The notes: generated by a model from the sequence alone, not told the origin. A stretch of 64,000 bases of DNA from Bemisia tabaci (GCF_918797505.1 NC_092800.1:6200001-6264000); one strand, 5' to 3'. Shown: positions 10,852-22,283, counted from the first letter of the stretch. Numbers and translations are program-made.

Positions 10852-10885
10852 GGGTACATTTCCTTTCCATTTTGATTGATTTTTT
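10852..10885 (+). pseudogene. ND2: Second, inverted ND2 scrap
   Basis: GGGTACATTTCCTTTCCATT... repeats the FPFHF-coding part of the adjacent ND2 fragment (10,551-10,585 on the minus strand), but in the opposite orientation. The two copies form about 34-bp inverted repeats that nearly bracket the insert. This suggests a fold-back or joined mitochondrial fragment rather than simple capture. Confidence 0.7.
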
Positions 10886-11099
10886 ATCTATGTCCAGACT
10901 CTTGAAAACATCGGCAAGAAAAAATACTCTTGATTCAATAAGATTTTTGCTTGAATTTAAAAGAAATCCGCTTAAATAAAGAGGCTTGGTTCTTGATTGA
11001 AGCTAGATTCTGATTGAATCAAGAGTACTTTTTCTTGTCGATGTTTTTAAGAGTCTGGCTCTGGATCCATTTTGTTTTTTTTCCAGTGTTCTAACCAAA

Positions 11100-11345
11100 T
11101 CTTCTGGAAAAATATATCCAGAAGAAAAAAGAACAAAGAGAACATACTCATGCTCGATATCGTGAAAATATAATGATTTTAAAAGAACAATCTATACAGT
11201 GGTCTTGCGATACGACATGGCACTTTTATTTTTTTCTGAATATTTAGACAATTCTGCACTATGCCGCTCCAAATGTTACAGAATACACAATTTGGCGGGT
11301 TATGTTGCAGTTTCATGACATACAAAATAACGGATTCAACTTATT
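11100..11345. other. Unassigned AT-rich sequence
   Basis: No element or gene was recognised. Confidence 0.4.
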
Positions 11346-11359
11346 CTTCAGGACACTGT

Positions 11360-11515
11360 AGCGTGTATTCTGTCGAAATTTTGGTTCCGATTCTTCGAAC
11401 TAACTCAACAAAAATCGCAACTTATTCCATTCATTCTTTGGGACTAAATACAGCGCGTTTTCTGTCGAAATTCAGATTCCGATTTTTGAACCCAACTCAA
11501 CCAAATTCGCTGAAC
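11360..11515. repeat. Two-unit tandem duplication, period about 92 bp
   Basis: The block TTCTGTCGAAATT..G.TTCCGATT recurs at 11,369 and 11,461, followed in both by 'AACTCAAC.AAA'. The copies have diverged moderately. Confidence 0.65.
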
Positions 11516-11579
11516 TAAAAATTATGCCTACGTGGACCAATATTCCCCACGGACGGTAACATCCACATTAGCTATCACC

Positions 11580-11960
11580 TCACGTCGAGAACCTCCAAAC
11601 GTTCCGATTGAATAAACAATTCAGCGCAAACCTCCCCGATCATCCCGAGGATAAAAATTTCGTCGCGCGCAAAAAGATGCGGGGGTATCTCGGTCCCCTC
11701 GCGCGAGATTTTTATGTCCCACGGTTTTGTCAAGCCCTCCGAGGTATTCGAAATTTTCTCCTTTTTCCGGCGGAGCGTAATCTAGCGAGAGCCCCACGAC
11801 CAGCCTGCAGGGATGAGAACGTGCCAATCATAACAATCTCCTCTTTTACGACAAAGATTATAAAGTTCTGTCATCTCGCAGTTATATCAAATTCGCCTTA
11901 CGTGCCCCGGGCCGTAACTCTCCGCGCACGTGTCCTAGGATAAATTTTGGGTGTTTCGCC
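11580..11960. other. GC-rich island
   Basis: CG-rich sequence with overlapping short open frames on both strands (11,608-11,943 plus; 11,621-11,827 minus) and an AT core containing GATTATAAAG near 11,852. No recognisable protein. Confidence 0.45.
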
Positions 11961-12323
11961 CGCCGGCGGAGCGAAGGGATTGAGGTATTTTGTAGGATTC
12001 AAAAATATGATCTGCACGTTAAAGTTTATGCTCGCCCAAAATTATGATTATCCTGCGGGTCTGATTATGCTTGGGGTGGAATACGATCATCGAAATACTG
12101 TTCTCGTGGGACAGAAAGTTGCGGTTAACTTTCAGTCCAGCGGGGCTTATGAAAGCTTTCTACTTTAATACTCGAAGACTTTTCAAGGAATTCTTCTACT
12201 CTTTCAAAACTTCCGCAAGATTTTCAAGGAGACTCAAGAATGTACAGAGAAACTGTAAAGGCCTTAAACATGAAGGTTGTCTCTTCCTATGCCTCAATCT
12301 TTACTGCATGTGATTTAAAGAGC

Positions 12324-12553
12324 CACTGGAAAAAAAAACACACATTGGATCTAGAGTCCAGACTCTTGAAAACATTGACAAGAAAAATGGACTCTTGATT
12401 CAATCAGATTTAAGCTTAAATCAAAAGGAAATCCGCTCAAATTAAGAGGCTTGGTCCTTTGATTTAAGCTTAAATCTGATTGAATCAAGAGTATTTTTCC
12501 TTGTCGAATGTTTTCAAGAGTCTGGACTCTGACATCCAATGTGTTTTTTAGTG
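12324..12553. mobile_element. Family-A MITE, copy 4
   Basis: A 230-bp palindrome, CACTGGAAAA ... TTTTTTAGTG, with arms GGATCTAGAGTCCAGACTC and TTGATTCAATCAGATTTAAG. The right tip has lost part of CCAG, and no 2-bp duplication can be read. Long open frames through it reflect the palindrome, not coding. Confidence 0.88.
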
Positions 12554-13109
12554 CGTCACAGATTGAGAGTAGAAATTACACCGACGTACGATGTATTATT
12601 AGACGTAGGTACGGATTGATTCTATTTTGTAATATCAACAATGAGCTTAGAGTTACAAAAAAAAAAAGGAAACATTTGAATTTATGTACATTCAACAAAT
12701 GCAAAACGCACCTTACGATTGGGAAAATTGACCTCCTAACTTTTTTGGAAAATGACACTAGAGAAGTTTCGGGATGTGAGTGTTCTTCGAACAAGTTAAC
12801 GGGACTTTTTTCATCTTGATCTTTTGTTTCCACTCTTGTACAGTTCGTGCACCTGCCGCCAGAGTATGGAATGGAACGACCCGAGTGGTCAAACAAGGTC
12901 GTTCATAAATGAACTGAATCGTCACATAGTAATGGATTGGAGTGGGCCTCTTCAAATGGAAGAAGTTCGTGCGACTAATGGTGGCGATCAACACGCGACA
13001 AAAAACCGATGATCTCCTTTCGCCCTGTTTCCATTCCATATTTTCGGGTGGATCTCAATCTCTTGCGTTCTTTTCCTTCCGAGAACTTACATGGGACTCT
13101 TTTGCTGTA
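12554..13109. other. Unassigned sequence between two MITEs
   Basis: Short open frames on both strands have no recognisable domain. Base composition is ordinary and no splice-bounded exon is convincing. Confidence 0.4.
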
Positions 13110-13339
13110 CACCGGAAAAACAAACACATTGGATCTAGAGTCTACACTCTTAAAAACATCGACAAGAAAAATAACTCTTGATTCAATCAGATTTAAGCTT
13201 AAATCAAGAACCATTCCTCTTAATTTGAGAGGATTTCCTTTTGATTTAAGCCTCAAAATGATTGAATCCAGAGTTCTTTTTACTTGTCAATGTTTTCAAG
13301 AGTCTGAACTCTAAGTCCAATGTATTTTTTCCCCCAGTG
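13110..13339. mobile_element. Family-A MITE, copy 5
   Basis: A 230-bp palindrome from CACCGGAAAA to TTCCCCCAGTG, with the usual arms. The flanking dinucleotides (TA left, CA right) differ by one base, so the duplication is decayed or lost. Confidence 0.88.
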
Positions 13340-13751
13340 CAGGTATACTGAGTCTGATTATGTCTCTTTCCCCGGACTTAACGATAGAATGTAAGCATAA
13401 TATGACTCGTGGAGAAAAACAGGAAAAATTATATCGTTTAAAATGTTTGAAAGATGTTCTAGGGTGGATCTCGCAAAATTTTAAAAGATGCAGATAGAAA
13501 CAAGCGTTAAAGATCCAATACGTTCGCGTCAGAGAAACGCTCAAATGTTTTCTAAGTAGGCGCAATTTGAAGTCCCCCGAGGAAGATGAACACTCTTGAG
13601 AGAACTAGTTCACCGAAATTTCAACTATCAATTTTGGGGCAACTACACTAGTGCTAAAAAAATAAATGGTGGAAAATTATCTGTGTCCGTGCTCTGACGT
13701 TCGAAGCATTAAATAAACGTATTAGCGATTAATATATTCTAAATATGATAG

Positions 13752-13884
13752 GCCGCTCGGTATCTGCTTGCCGCTATGCGCATTTGAACGCACTGTCACT
13801 AGTAAACTAGAATTCTAGAGGCAGGTTGAAAATAAAAAAACAAAAAAAAAAAAAAAAAAAAACGCGTTCTATCGACCGAGCGGT
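13752..13884. repeat. Small inverted-repeat unit around a poly-A tract
   Basis: CCGCTCGGT near 13,753 and ACCGAGCGG near 13,877 are inverted copies bracketing a 130-bp segment with a 21-base A-run. This could be a tiny element, but no target duplication was established. Confidence 0.35.
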
Positions 13885-14071
13885 TAAAAAACATTAGAGA
13901 TTTTAACTAGGAGGAGGAGGACAGGGGAAGTAACCGCTGGTATCAAAATAATTCTAAAAAAAAAGCTAATATTTAACACGCAAGGGCAAACACTTGACCT
14001 CGAGAAATGCATAGATAAGAAGATTGACTGGACCGTGCATAAGAAGTAGGGATGGGAATAAGATTATTTTT

Positions 14072-14266
14072 CTATCTCACTTCATTTCGACTGACATCAA
14101 CCGTAATGTACTGCCCGTCACCTCTAAACGTGACCTCCTGGTATCCACCATACATGCCAAGAATGAGCGTGAACCTTTCCATTTTTTGAAATCGCAGCTC
14201 AACCAACAAACCAGTCTTTACTCTCATCATGCAACTATGGCAACCCACTGTGCATAATTTCCCCAT
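14072..14266 (-). CDS. Coding-like fragment, unrecognised
   Basis: A 64-codon minus-strand frame whose second half (..ERFTLILGMYGGYQEV.., then FRGDGQYITVDVSRNEVR) has a more protein-like residue mix than the chance frames around it. It would stop at TAG (about 14,072). No family is recognised, no splice sites were established, and the first half may be chance. It could be an exon, a transposon relic or nothing. Neighbouring frames at 14,235-14,528 (minus) and 14,621-14,884 (plus) are equally unassigned. Confidence 0.18.
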   Translation of the reverse strand: MGKLCTVGCHSCMMRVKTGLLVELRFQKMERFTLILGMYGGYQEVTFRGDGQYITVDVSRNEVR

Positions 14267-14884
14267 TTAGTTCACAGAACCAACGGAGTTGAAGGACCCG
14301 CTCATCAGAATTGGTCCAGGATCTCAATTTGTACCTGGCGTATCTTCCGAAAAAACTGACGGCCTGCTTACACGAACGCATTCTAGAAAAACGCCGAAGC
14401 GCCAAGCAATCGTGGTCCCTCGGACTCGTAGTAGGTAAGAGGAGCCAAGAATCAGGCATTTTGTACCCTTTGGAAATTCTCAAATAACCCATCATTTCTA
14501 CAAAAAAATGGAGACAGGAATGGGACAAGTGCGTCGAATTTGGAAGACTCTGAGAGGTCCGGGTAATTTATTTATCTCCTATTTCTTCTAGCTGTTAATT
14601 TATTCTCCGATGGAATTCCGTTGGGCGATCGCGAGCTTGACGTATCTCTTTCGCCTGTTTATTGGGTGTTCTCTACACGTCATGCATGCAAATCAGACAT
14701 CTGCTCTGGCTTCGAGCTTTTTTGGCAGGAATCTATATTGCTCTTTATTTTGACTCTTCCTATAACTGATTCAAAGATAAACGACGAGGACTTGGGAGAA
14801 ATTTCGAGCCGTTCAAAATTCTTATCCTACGCTGCCCCGTTCCACAAAGCCGATCAACTATCCAGGACAATCAGAGCCTGCTGA

Positions 14885-17800
14885 TTCAGTCATCTGAATT
14901 CTGTCTCCATCGATGCAAATAGTTCACCGGAAGAGCTGAGCTGGAATTTTAATCCTCACTACGGTTGGAGAACGTTTGCCTTTGAGCGTTTCTTGAGCGC
15001 AAATACAAAGCATTATTCTTCTGCTGTGCTGAGGAAAAATGTCGTATGAACATTCGGGAGTAGCCAAATTTACTCCAATGAAATGTTCATTTTTGAGGAG
15101 AGGTATGAATATTTTCTCCTCGAATTTTGAAATAATTTAGATCTAATTACGAAGAAAATCATTGAGTTTTTTTTTCCTTTTTATTATTTATTTATTTATT
15201 TGGTTTAATCTCCCCCCCCCCATCCGAGGTTACCCGCGAGTAACTTTTCTCCATCCGTAAAATAGACCAAGTTCATCAGAAAGGAAACTACTCACACTAA
15301 GTTTAAACTGAGAAAAAGAGAGTTAAAGTTCTTATTCCTGCATAAGGATCACTGTAGAAATTTAACCTCTCTTATTGCGCACTAACTTTTACTTTTCGAC
15401 TCTCAGTTTGTGGCAGGAGAAAATATACGGCTACTGGAACTCAGAAACATTCTTCACTTAATTATTTCGAAAATTTGGGTTGGTTCCTTTCTGATAAACT
15501 CGGTCCAGATGTGCCTAAAATAACGCAGCGGTAAATGTAACATTACAAAAAGTAAACGCTCCATTAAATTAATCAAAAACAAAGGGGTGAGAGTCCGATG
15601 TAAATTATTAAACTAAAAAATTAGCATATTCTTATAGATGATTTAAAATAAGAAGTATAGTCAAATGATTCGATAAGTATGATTTTCTGGGCTGAATTCT
15701 AGCGGAAGGAGGAACAAATGGAGGCGAAGAGGGGGAGGGAGACACACGTCGAGAGAGTCGAGGCGGAATGGAAAACGGGAACCGAGCGAAATTGGGGGGC
15801 GGGATCCAATGACGGCAGAAAAATACAGCGTGGCTCCGAAGCGCGAGACTTTGCCGGTGGTCTTCAATTAATTTACTGCGACCGGAATATTCAGATACAA
15901 TAATTATCTCCAGTTGCTATGTTTTTGCCAAAAGCTACGTTGCATGATTTGGCCAAAAAGGAAAAGATTGCATTCAATGTTTCTCCGGGCTTAACACAAA
16001 AAAGTCAGGATTATACTTTTCAGGTGTAAGATTTTTGTTCTTGTATGAACATGCACCATGAGTGTTCTCGATTTGCGTATCTAGAGGGCCTGCAAAACAA
16101 AAAATATTTGATTGTGGGTTCCACTTCATCCAAAATCGGTTATCGTTGGGATACCGGCCTTGAAACTTGCTTATGTTTACTTCGGGGGACTTTCAGGTAC
16201 AATTATTAGGTTTCAAAAATTCGAAATAGGAAAAAAGTCACAATATTTAAAGTCTTCTTTTACAACCCCCTCTTCCCCAACGAGTATTTTTGGTATATAG
16301 ATAAGAAAGCATCTTAAAACGATCCCTCGGAGGACACGTGCGAATTTATCCGATTAAAGTTTTAGAGATTATTGAGAATATCGGATCTAAGTTTTTCACA
16401 GAACTGAGACAGATTATAGTTTGAAGTGGGTGCATTTTTCTGAGAAAGGTCATGAAAGGATGGTAGGGGGTGGCTAGAATAATCTTTTTAGCATGAAAAA
16501 TATGAATCGGAATAATTTCCTTACTCAGTCAGACTTCCCCTTCTCCTCACCATTTAAGTGGACTTTCCGATCTTCTGGGTGCAATAAATAGTAATTAATT
16601 CTACTTTTATGGGCGTCTGATAACGAATAGGGGAAAAAACGACGTAAGTCTCAAGTAAGCTTTCAATCCTCCAAAAATTGACAGAATCGGCACAGTTTGG
16701 CATCGTTGTTATATCTTTACGAGCTCCCGGCAAGATTTACACGCATAACGCGGGCACAATTTATGCAACGATACAATAAGTAACAAGGTTGCCAGATGAC
16801 CGGGAATTCCACAAACACACCTCTGAAAATTTAATGTAAATTAAGGAGAAATTGTATGTTTCGTTCGGCAACCATGAGAAAATTGCACGGATGAAGGTAG
16901 CCTATTTCCAACCCCTCATGCAATTATCTACCTGCCTCCGCTTTTGCGCGAGCAAAGGTAGGTTTGTGTAAGGACGAGAAAAAACAGCGAAGTGTGGTTT
17001 CATTACATAATAATTCGCATTTTATGACTCGATTCCCTTATAAGAAAAACAGGTAGTCCGTATTGCAAACGAAAAAGGGCGGTTTTTTTATTCAGAATTT
17101 ACGCACGCCCTAGAACTACTTATTCGCGAACACATACCTTAGTAAGAGGATGACTCACTGATGATATGATGATACTCACTGACATGATTTCACTTTTCCT
17201 ACTCACAAAAAATCTAAGTAATTTTCCCCAATATTCAATATGACACATGCTTTTTTTCGATGGGCCTATAGACTCGATCTGAACTTAAAATAAACTTCGT
17301 ACGTTTTCTCTACAAAATTATATATGTGAAACAATTCTCAGTTCTGACAACGATAAGTTCAGAAATTAACCCCTGAACGAGATATTATCAAAAAGTTTTA
17401 GCACATATCAAATTGGGGTTGGATTATAAAAATATGCGTAGTTTGCAATTTTGCCATTTAACCAGTGTTAATTTTAAATACTTGGACCTTGTTTACGAGT
17501 CGATTTTAAGATTTATCGTATAGTGTGACTCCTTCACCTTGTGAAATTTTGAAGAAATTTAATTTTTAATATATTCTTACTTTAGCCGATTGTGCGGTTT
17601 TCAATGCTGTAAAGGTGTTTTTCCTAAGTTTTTAACTACTAACAATACCTACAACGTCAAAGTATACGCAAAGTACTAAAATGAGGAAATGACCCTTTTG
17701 TAGATGGATTTGATGTAATCTTCAAAGAATAAAGAATGAAGAATGCTGAAAATCGGTGTCAACATGCTATAAACATGCTTTAAAGGATACATTTTTTCGA

Positions 17801-17971
17801 AGCTTCAAACATGTCGATTGAGAACCAGGGTTGCGGATTATATAATTTGCGACACTGTAGACGGGCAACATTTTAAGATCAATGTAGCAAATCCTCGCAG
17901 TTGGATAAATCGTCAGTCTCATCTGATGTAAATGTAAAATTAAATGGGAATGCATGAACGCTCTGTGATAA
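14885..17971. other. Unassigned AT-rich sequence
   Basis: Holds a C-run (15,212-15,221) and a fragment of the CTAAGGAAAAACG MITE family at about 15,026-15,095 (GCTGAGGAAAAATGTCGTAT). Otherwise no gene or element is recognised. Confidence 0.45.
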
Positions 17972-18139
17972 ATCCCATGCAACTGCTTAAAAATGTTATT
18001 GGAATGCCTTGCAACTGACAATAAATCATCGGTGGAGCGTTGGTTTGCTGCTGCGGTGGTAATACTTGGTCCGGAGACGAATTTATTTGCATCTAAGGCT
18101 CACCTAAAATATCTAAAATATTCCCGGAGGTGTAAATAA
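17972..18139 (+). pseudogene. hAT transposase C-terminal (dimerisation) relic
   Basis: The frame 17,972-18,139 reads ...LATDNKSSVERWFAAAVV.., then LGPETNLFASKAHLKYLKY and a stop. The pattern S-S-x-E-R-x-F-x-A-A-x-x-[IV], then a leucine-rich block ending LKY, matches the hAT family C-terminal dimerisation domain (SSxERxFSxAG...L..LK). No DDE core or BED finger was recognised upstream and a stop lies just before, so this is a truncated relic. It ends 21 bp before the GC-rich hairpin cluster. It is not obviously the source of the hAT MITEs in this window. The assignment rests on about 45 residues and is tentative. Confidence 0.45.
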
Positions 18140-18160
18140 GTATAGAAAACTAGCCGTTCT

Positions 18161-18260
18161 GGGCGCGCTTCGCGCGCCCGTCACGCCTAGCCGGGGGCTA
18201 CGCCCCCTGGACCCCCGGTCACTCGCTACGCGAGTGACATTCGGCTCGCTTCGCGAGCCG
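18161..18260. repeat. Cluster of four perfect GC-rich hairpins
   Basis: Within 100 bp are GGGCGCGCTTCGCGCGCCC (18,161-18,179), GGGGGCTACGCCCCC (about 18,193-18,207), GTCACTCGCTACGCGAGTGA (18,219-18,239) and CGGCTCGCTTCGCGAGCCG (18,242-18,260). Each is a perfect stem with a 3-4 base loop (CTTCG or CTACG type). The block is far more GC-rich than everything near it. This modular hairpin style is reminiscent of transposon or plasmid-like terminal sequences, but I cannot assign it. Confidence 0.9.
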
Positions 18261-18465
18261 ATTTTGTAGTAGTTGCAAATTTTTTATCACTATATTTTGA
18301 AGATTTCATAGAAAACATTATGAAATTCTCACTCCACAATTAACTTGTAGAATAATAATGGCAGGGCAAGAAATAGACTATATCTTAAAATGGACGGTTC
18401 CCACTTAGTAAAAACAGCCAACACCACGAGAAGGTGAAATTTTAGTTGCGTCCCCTAAAAGGAAA

Positions 18466-18752
18466 CACGGAGAAAAAAATTTTGTGCATGGAACCCGAAG
18501 CTGAGATCATATGGATCTCTGAAGTTTTCGGATCACGCATCCGAAAAGTTAAGGTCCATCTGCCGAAGTTCGGGTCAGACAATTGAAGTAGTTCGGTATA
18601 TACCGAAGGTTTCAGGTCACACATCTAAAGTTTTCGGTGCATACCGAAGTGTCTCCGATTTCTGACCCGAATTTCGGCAGCTGGACCTCAAGTTTTAAGA
18701 GATTCATATGATCTCAACGTCGGGTCCCATGCACGAAGTTTTTTTCTCCGTG
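18466..18752. mobile_element. Palindromic MITE, CACGGAGAAAAAAA termini
   Basis: A 287-bp element. The ends CACGGAGAAAAAAA / TTTTTTTCTCCGTG are perfect complements, followed by inverted TTGTGCATGGAACCCGA...GAGATCATATG arms. The centre contains repeated TTCGG / CCGAA motifs. Non-coding. A target duplication is not clear. Confidence 0.85.
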
Positions 18753-19827
18753 TGAGTATTAATATAAATTTCAACACAGTCAAACACAGTAGAAAAGAGA
18801 AAAAATACCGTCGAATAAATAAAGAAAACTATTATCGAAGAAATTCTAATTATTTGGAAAGTAATTCGCTGGCGTAATCAATGCGTAGCTGCGTAGGAGC
18901 ATGAGCGAGATTTATCATCAACTGACCGCTGGCCGGTGCCGCATGCCGGTAGGTATCTGGGCGGGCGAGCGACAATACGTAAAAGCGGTGGCATGGTTCG
19001 ATTGACAGAAGAGTGGGGAACGGTCAGACGTAGGGGAAAGGTTCAGGCTGAACCGTTCAGCACAGCGCAGCGTCAGTCACCGGGTGGGGAAGAGAGTCGG
19101 GGAGGGGACACTTCCCCTCGAGTGAAATAGAAAAAGGCAGAATCCTTCGAAGTTTATATTAATGATGAGGAATGGAATATTGGTGGCTTCTGAGGGAGCG
19201 AGTGGTCAGCTTCATATGTTAAGTAGCTAACATTATTGGCTGTCTTGTGATCGAATCAGAATTTTTAAAAACGCCAAAGAGACCACAATCAGGTGAGCCC
19301 TGGCTTGCGTCAGAACACTCATGTACTAAAGTCTATTAACGAACGCAGTTCCATCTTTTTACAGATCAGCGTTCAGATTCTATCTGGTGTGATTGTTGCG
19401 TCGCAATTGGTCAAATGAATCTGGAGATTTCTGTGCGTAACTCAGCGGACGTCTCATAAGCTAGTCGCACTTATGATGAGGCTTGACAAAATTCCTAACT
19501 GGCAGTTTCAACCTTGTAACAAAATTAATTGTTGATAGCATTTCTACGACAGTGATGATGAAAATATAATTTAAGAAATTTTTGCTAAATAAGTGTATCT
19601 AGAAAAATGGGAAAACCACTGCAGATCGCTGATTTTTCTTTGCGTAAACTTAAGTACTTATCTTCATATTTAACCAAAATATAATAGCATTCGATCAGAG
19701 CAATTGTATATGCATATACAATTTCTGCTTAGCCTTTGAAAAATAAACATAATAATTGACTAACATGGTGAAATTCATGTTTATTAATCATGTATATTCA
19801 TAAGGTAATTTTTTTTTTTTTTTCCAG
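18753..19827. other. Unassigned sequence with a GC-raised part
   Basis: 18,880-19,130 is richer in GC and has a short open frame with no recognisable domain. The rest is ordinary AT-rich DNA. Confidence 0.4.
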
Positions 19828-19886
19828 GTATGGAAAATTTAGTCCACGCACCTCACGCGACCTTTGAAGAGGATGACTGGGACTGA
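19828..19886 (+). CDS. Candidate terminal coding exon (acidic C-terminus)
   Basis: A long T-run followed by CCAG (19,808-19,827) is a strong 3' splice site. The sequence immediately after reads, in one frame, MENLVHAPHATFEEDDWD then TGA (stop at 19,884-19,886). The residue mix and acidic C-terminal tail look coding. If real, this is the last exon of a plus-strand gene whose other exons lie upstream, at unknown distance; none was recognised. It could be a chance frame of 18 codons. The T-run/CCAG also resembles a family-A MITE terminus, so the acceptor could be transposon-derived. Confidence 0.28.
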
Positions 19887-20859
19887 CTATTTGATTTTGA
19901 AACGATCATTTTGAACTAATGTCTATAATATGATGCTCATGGAGTCGATGGTCTTCACTTTCACTGCAATGTTAAATCCGATAAATCACTTTTTAAGGTA
20001 TATGCATTAATTTTCAGCACGTGTGAACTAAGACACACATTCATTTAAACTGAGGGTGAACTTTTTGATAATTATTATTAATTCCACACAAAAACAAACG
20101 GAATTTCGATTCCATGAATTAATGTCTTGGAAACAAATGAAAGTAAAATCCTTCCGATTTGCAATGATTCCACTCAAATTGGAGGTCCTTCCATTCTTAA
20201 GGTTCCAGATTGAGTAATCCTTTTTAATTTGAGAATTAAATTGTACTCTCTGCTTTTGCAGGAATTAAATATCACTGATAAGGATGAAAAAGTGGTAACT
20301 TTTTATTTTGAACGCGGCAAAACAGAGTGAAAAAAACCGAACTTCAAATACCATCACTCATTTGCACATTTTTAAAAAAAAGGAAGGAGAGATACATTCC
20401 TGCTGAGGAATTTATTGTAATATTACTTCATTTTGTTTTATTATAAATTCTTTATTTAAGGAAAAATCGGGAAATGACGGATGCTAATACAATGATAGCT
20501 CCATCACTTTGCTGAAAGATAAATTGGCTCTAGGTGGCTCAATTTGAAAAATTAACTCAGCTCCTGAGGCAAAGAACGAATCCCATGTTACCAACCATTA
20601 CTGAGAAGGGAGGGGGGCGAGCGCGCGTCTTCTAAAGTGCTTTTGTCAATAACCCCAAAAAATTCATCAAATATTCATGGAGAAACATATTCGCTCCAGT
20701 CCTGCTCTCTCTACGCTCAGAAAAAGCGGAGAAAATTATTCGACAAAAACTCCTCCCTCCTGCTCCCCTCCAGCCACTACCCACCATTGATATAATATTC
20801 ATGTCATCATTTAGAACTCTAGGCTCTTGGATTCAATCAAAGCTCTAGGAATGAGATAC
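19887..20859. other. Unassigned sequence downstream of the exon candidate
   Basis: Would hold the 3' UTR of the 19.83-kb candidate. No AATAAA lies close behind its stop. A second short splice-like pattern exists (TTTTGCAG at about 20,255-20,262, then GTAACT at about 20,296) but the enclosed 33 bp are too few to call. Confidence 0.3.
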
Positions 20860-21050
20860 CTGCCTCCGGTTCGGGCGTCGTCACCTGTGACGTCTTAATT
20901 GAGGCGGCGTCGCATGAGTTTATACGCGGTTTTAGTGCATGTCGGCGCATCGTAAACCTGTCAGAGTTATTGATTGTAAAAAGAGCTGTTTAAATAATTT
21001 ATCAGCGCAGTTAGAAATTTATTCGCCGCGGCGGGAGAATTCGACCGCCA
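20860..21050. promoter_or_regulatory. Possible conserved non-coding or enhancer-like block
   Basis: A GC-elevated patch mixing an E-box-like CACCTG, a CRE-like TGACGTC, homeodomain-like TTAATTGA and TTATTGATTG, and CG-rich stretches. There is no open frame of note. Regulatory identity is inference from motif mixture only. Confidence 0.18.
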
Positions 21051-21170
21051 TCGAAGTCACAACTCAATTTTCCGAGCGAAATTCTTGCAATACCCAGTAG
21101 GAAAGAATACGAAAATTTTCGTTAAAAAAACAAATGGACAAATCCACTCAATGAAGGTCAATGAACCAAC

Positions 21171-21300
21171 TGGACTACATTTTGCAATTAGTGGCTCATT
21201 CGTGAAAACACTTATGAGCATAGGAAAACAAATGGCACATACATTCTTTCTCAACTGAGCTGTAAATTGTAGTTCCTAATTGATGAATGAAGTCTAATTT
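21171..21300. mobile_element. Palindromic repeat family C, copy
   Basis: Begins TGGACTACATTTTGCAATTA and ends with the complement AATTGTAGTTCCTAATTG...GAAGTCTA. It matches the two better copies at 39.3-39.6 kb. Non-coding, about 130 bp. Confidence 0.7.
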
Positions 21301-22032
21301 GTCAGCCGACAATTTTTGAACTACAGTTTTCGACATGAAAATACGATATTTAGGCTCATATTAGAAGCAACGTAAGTGCCATAAGTTCACCTAGGCAGGT
21401 AAGTGCTTTCACTGATGGGTCAGAAATAGTTCCTTACTGCAAAACGGCGACCAATCATCTTATTACAGCAATGTAAATTTCAAATTATATTAAATCAAGT
21501 TCGATGAACTACTGTGGGTAAATATCGGCTGGCCAAAGACGAAAATGAACTTTTCTGCTATACTTAAAATCAAGCAAAGGATGATGTCATGACTTGTAGC
21601 CATTTGACAAGCAGAGTAAACGGATTGTGTAGTTGGTCGACCTGGCCGACCTAACTACATTGAGCGTTGCCTAATTTTCACTGGTGTTTTATTCTTTGAA
21701 CGGAAAACTACGCAATACTGAAACTTGACAGGTTGTGAGTATATTCTTCAGTTAAACTGGAAGGAATTCGTAAACTGTTTAAATGCAGTCAAAAATTCCC
21801 GCTCTCTGTTTAAAAAATAAAACATGAAGGGAAATTAAGCAACGTGAAATGTAGTTAGACTGAATGCCGTCGAATCCAAAATTTCGAAGAAAGAAAAATC
21901 CGAATTCTTAAGGATTTTTTTCTGGTAAATGTCATGAATCAAGAACAATACATATCAAGCATCCACTTAAAAATAGATCTTGAAAGAAATTAAAAATAGA
22001 TAAAACAGTTTTACCAATTTATTTAGGAATTA
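21301..22032. other. Unassigned AT-rich sequence
   Basis: Apart from a weak family-C echo near 21,385-21,460 nothing is recognised. Confidence 0.4.
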
Positions 22033-22283
22033 CGCTGGAAAAAAAAAAAAAAAAAAAAAAAAAAACACACATTGGATCTAGAGTCCAGACTCTTAAAAAC
22101 ATAGACCCGAAAAAGTACTCTTGATTCAATCAGAATCTAGCTTAAATCAAGAACTATAGCCTCTTAATTTAAGCGGATTTCGTTTTGATTCAAGCAAAAA
22201 TCCGATTGAATCAAGAGTATTTTTTCTTGTCAATGTTTTCAAGAGTCTGGACTCTAGATCCAATGTGTTTTTCTTTTCCAGTG
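22033..22283. mobile_element. Family-A MITE, copy 6
   Basis: A 251-bp palindrome, longer than others because the terminal A-run is expanded (22,037-22,064). TA duplication at 22,031-22,032 and 22,284-22,285. Arms GGATCTAGAGTCCAGACTC and TTGATTCAATCAGAATCTAG. Confidence 0.92.

Larger units (their letters stand above)
10470..11088. mobile_element. Family-A MITE, copy 3, split by mitochondrial DNA
   Basis: The left tip (10,470-10,494, CACTGGAAAAAAAACACATG) and the remainder (about 10,886-11,088, from TCCAGACTCTTGAAAACATC to TTTTCCAGTG) together make one family-A element, flanked by TT/TT (10,468-10,469 and 11,089-11,090). About 390 bp of foreign sequence sits between them in the left arm, at the GGATCT motif. 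The element inserted first and was then broken. Confidence 0.9.
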
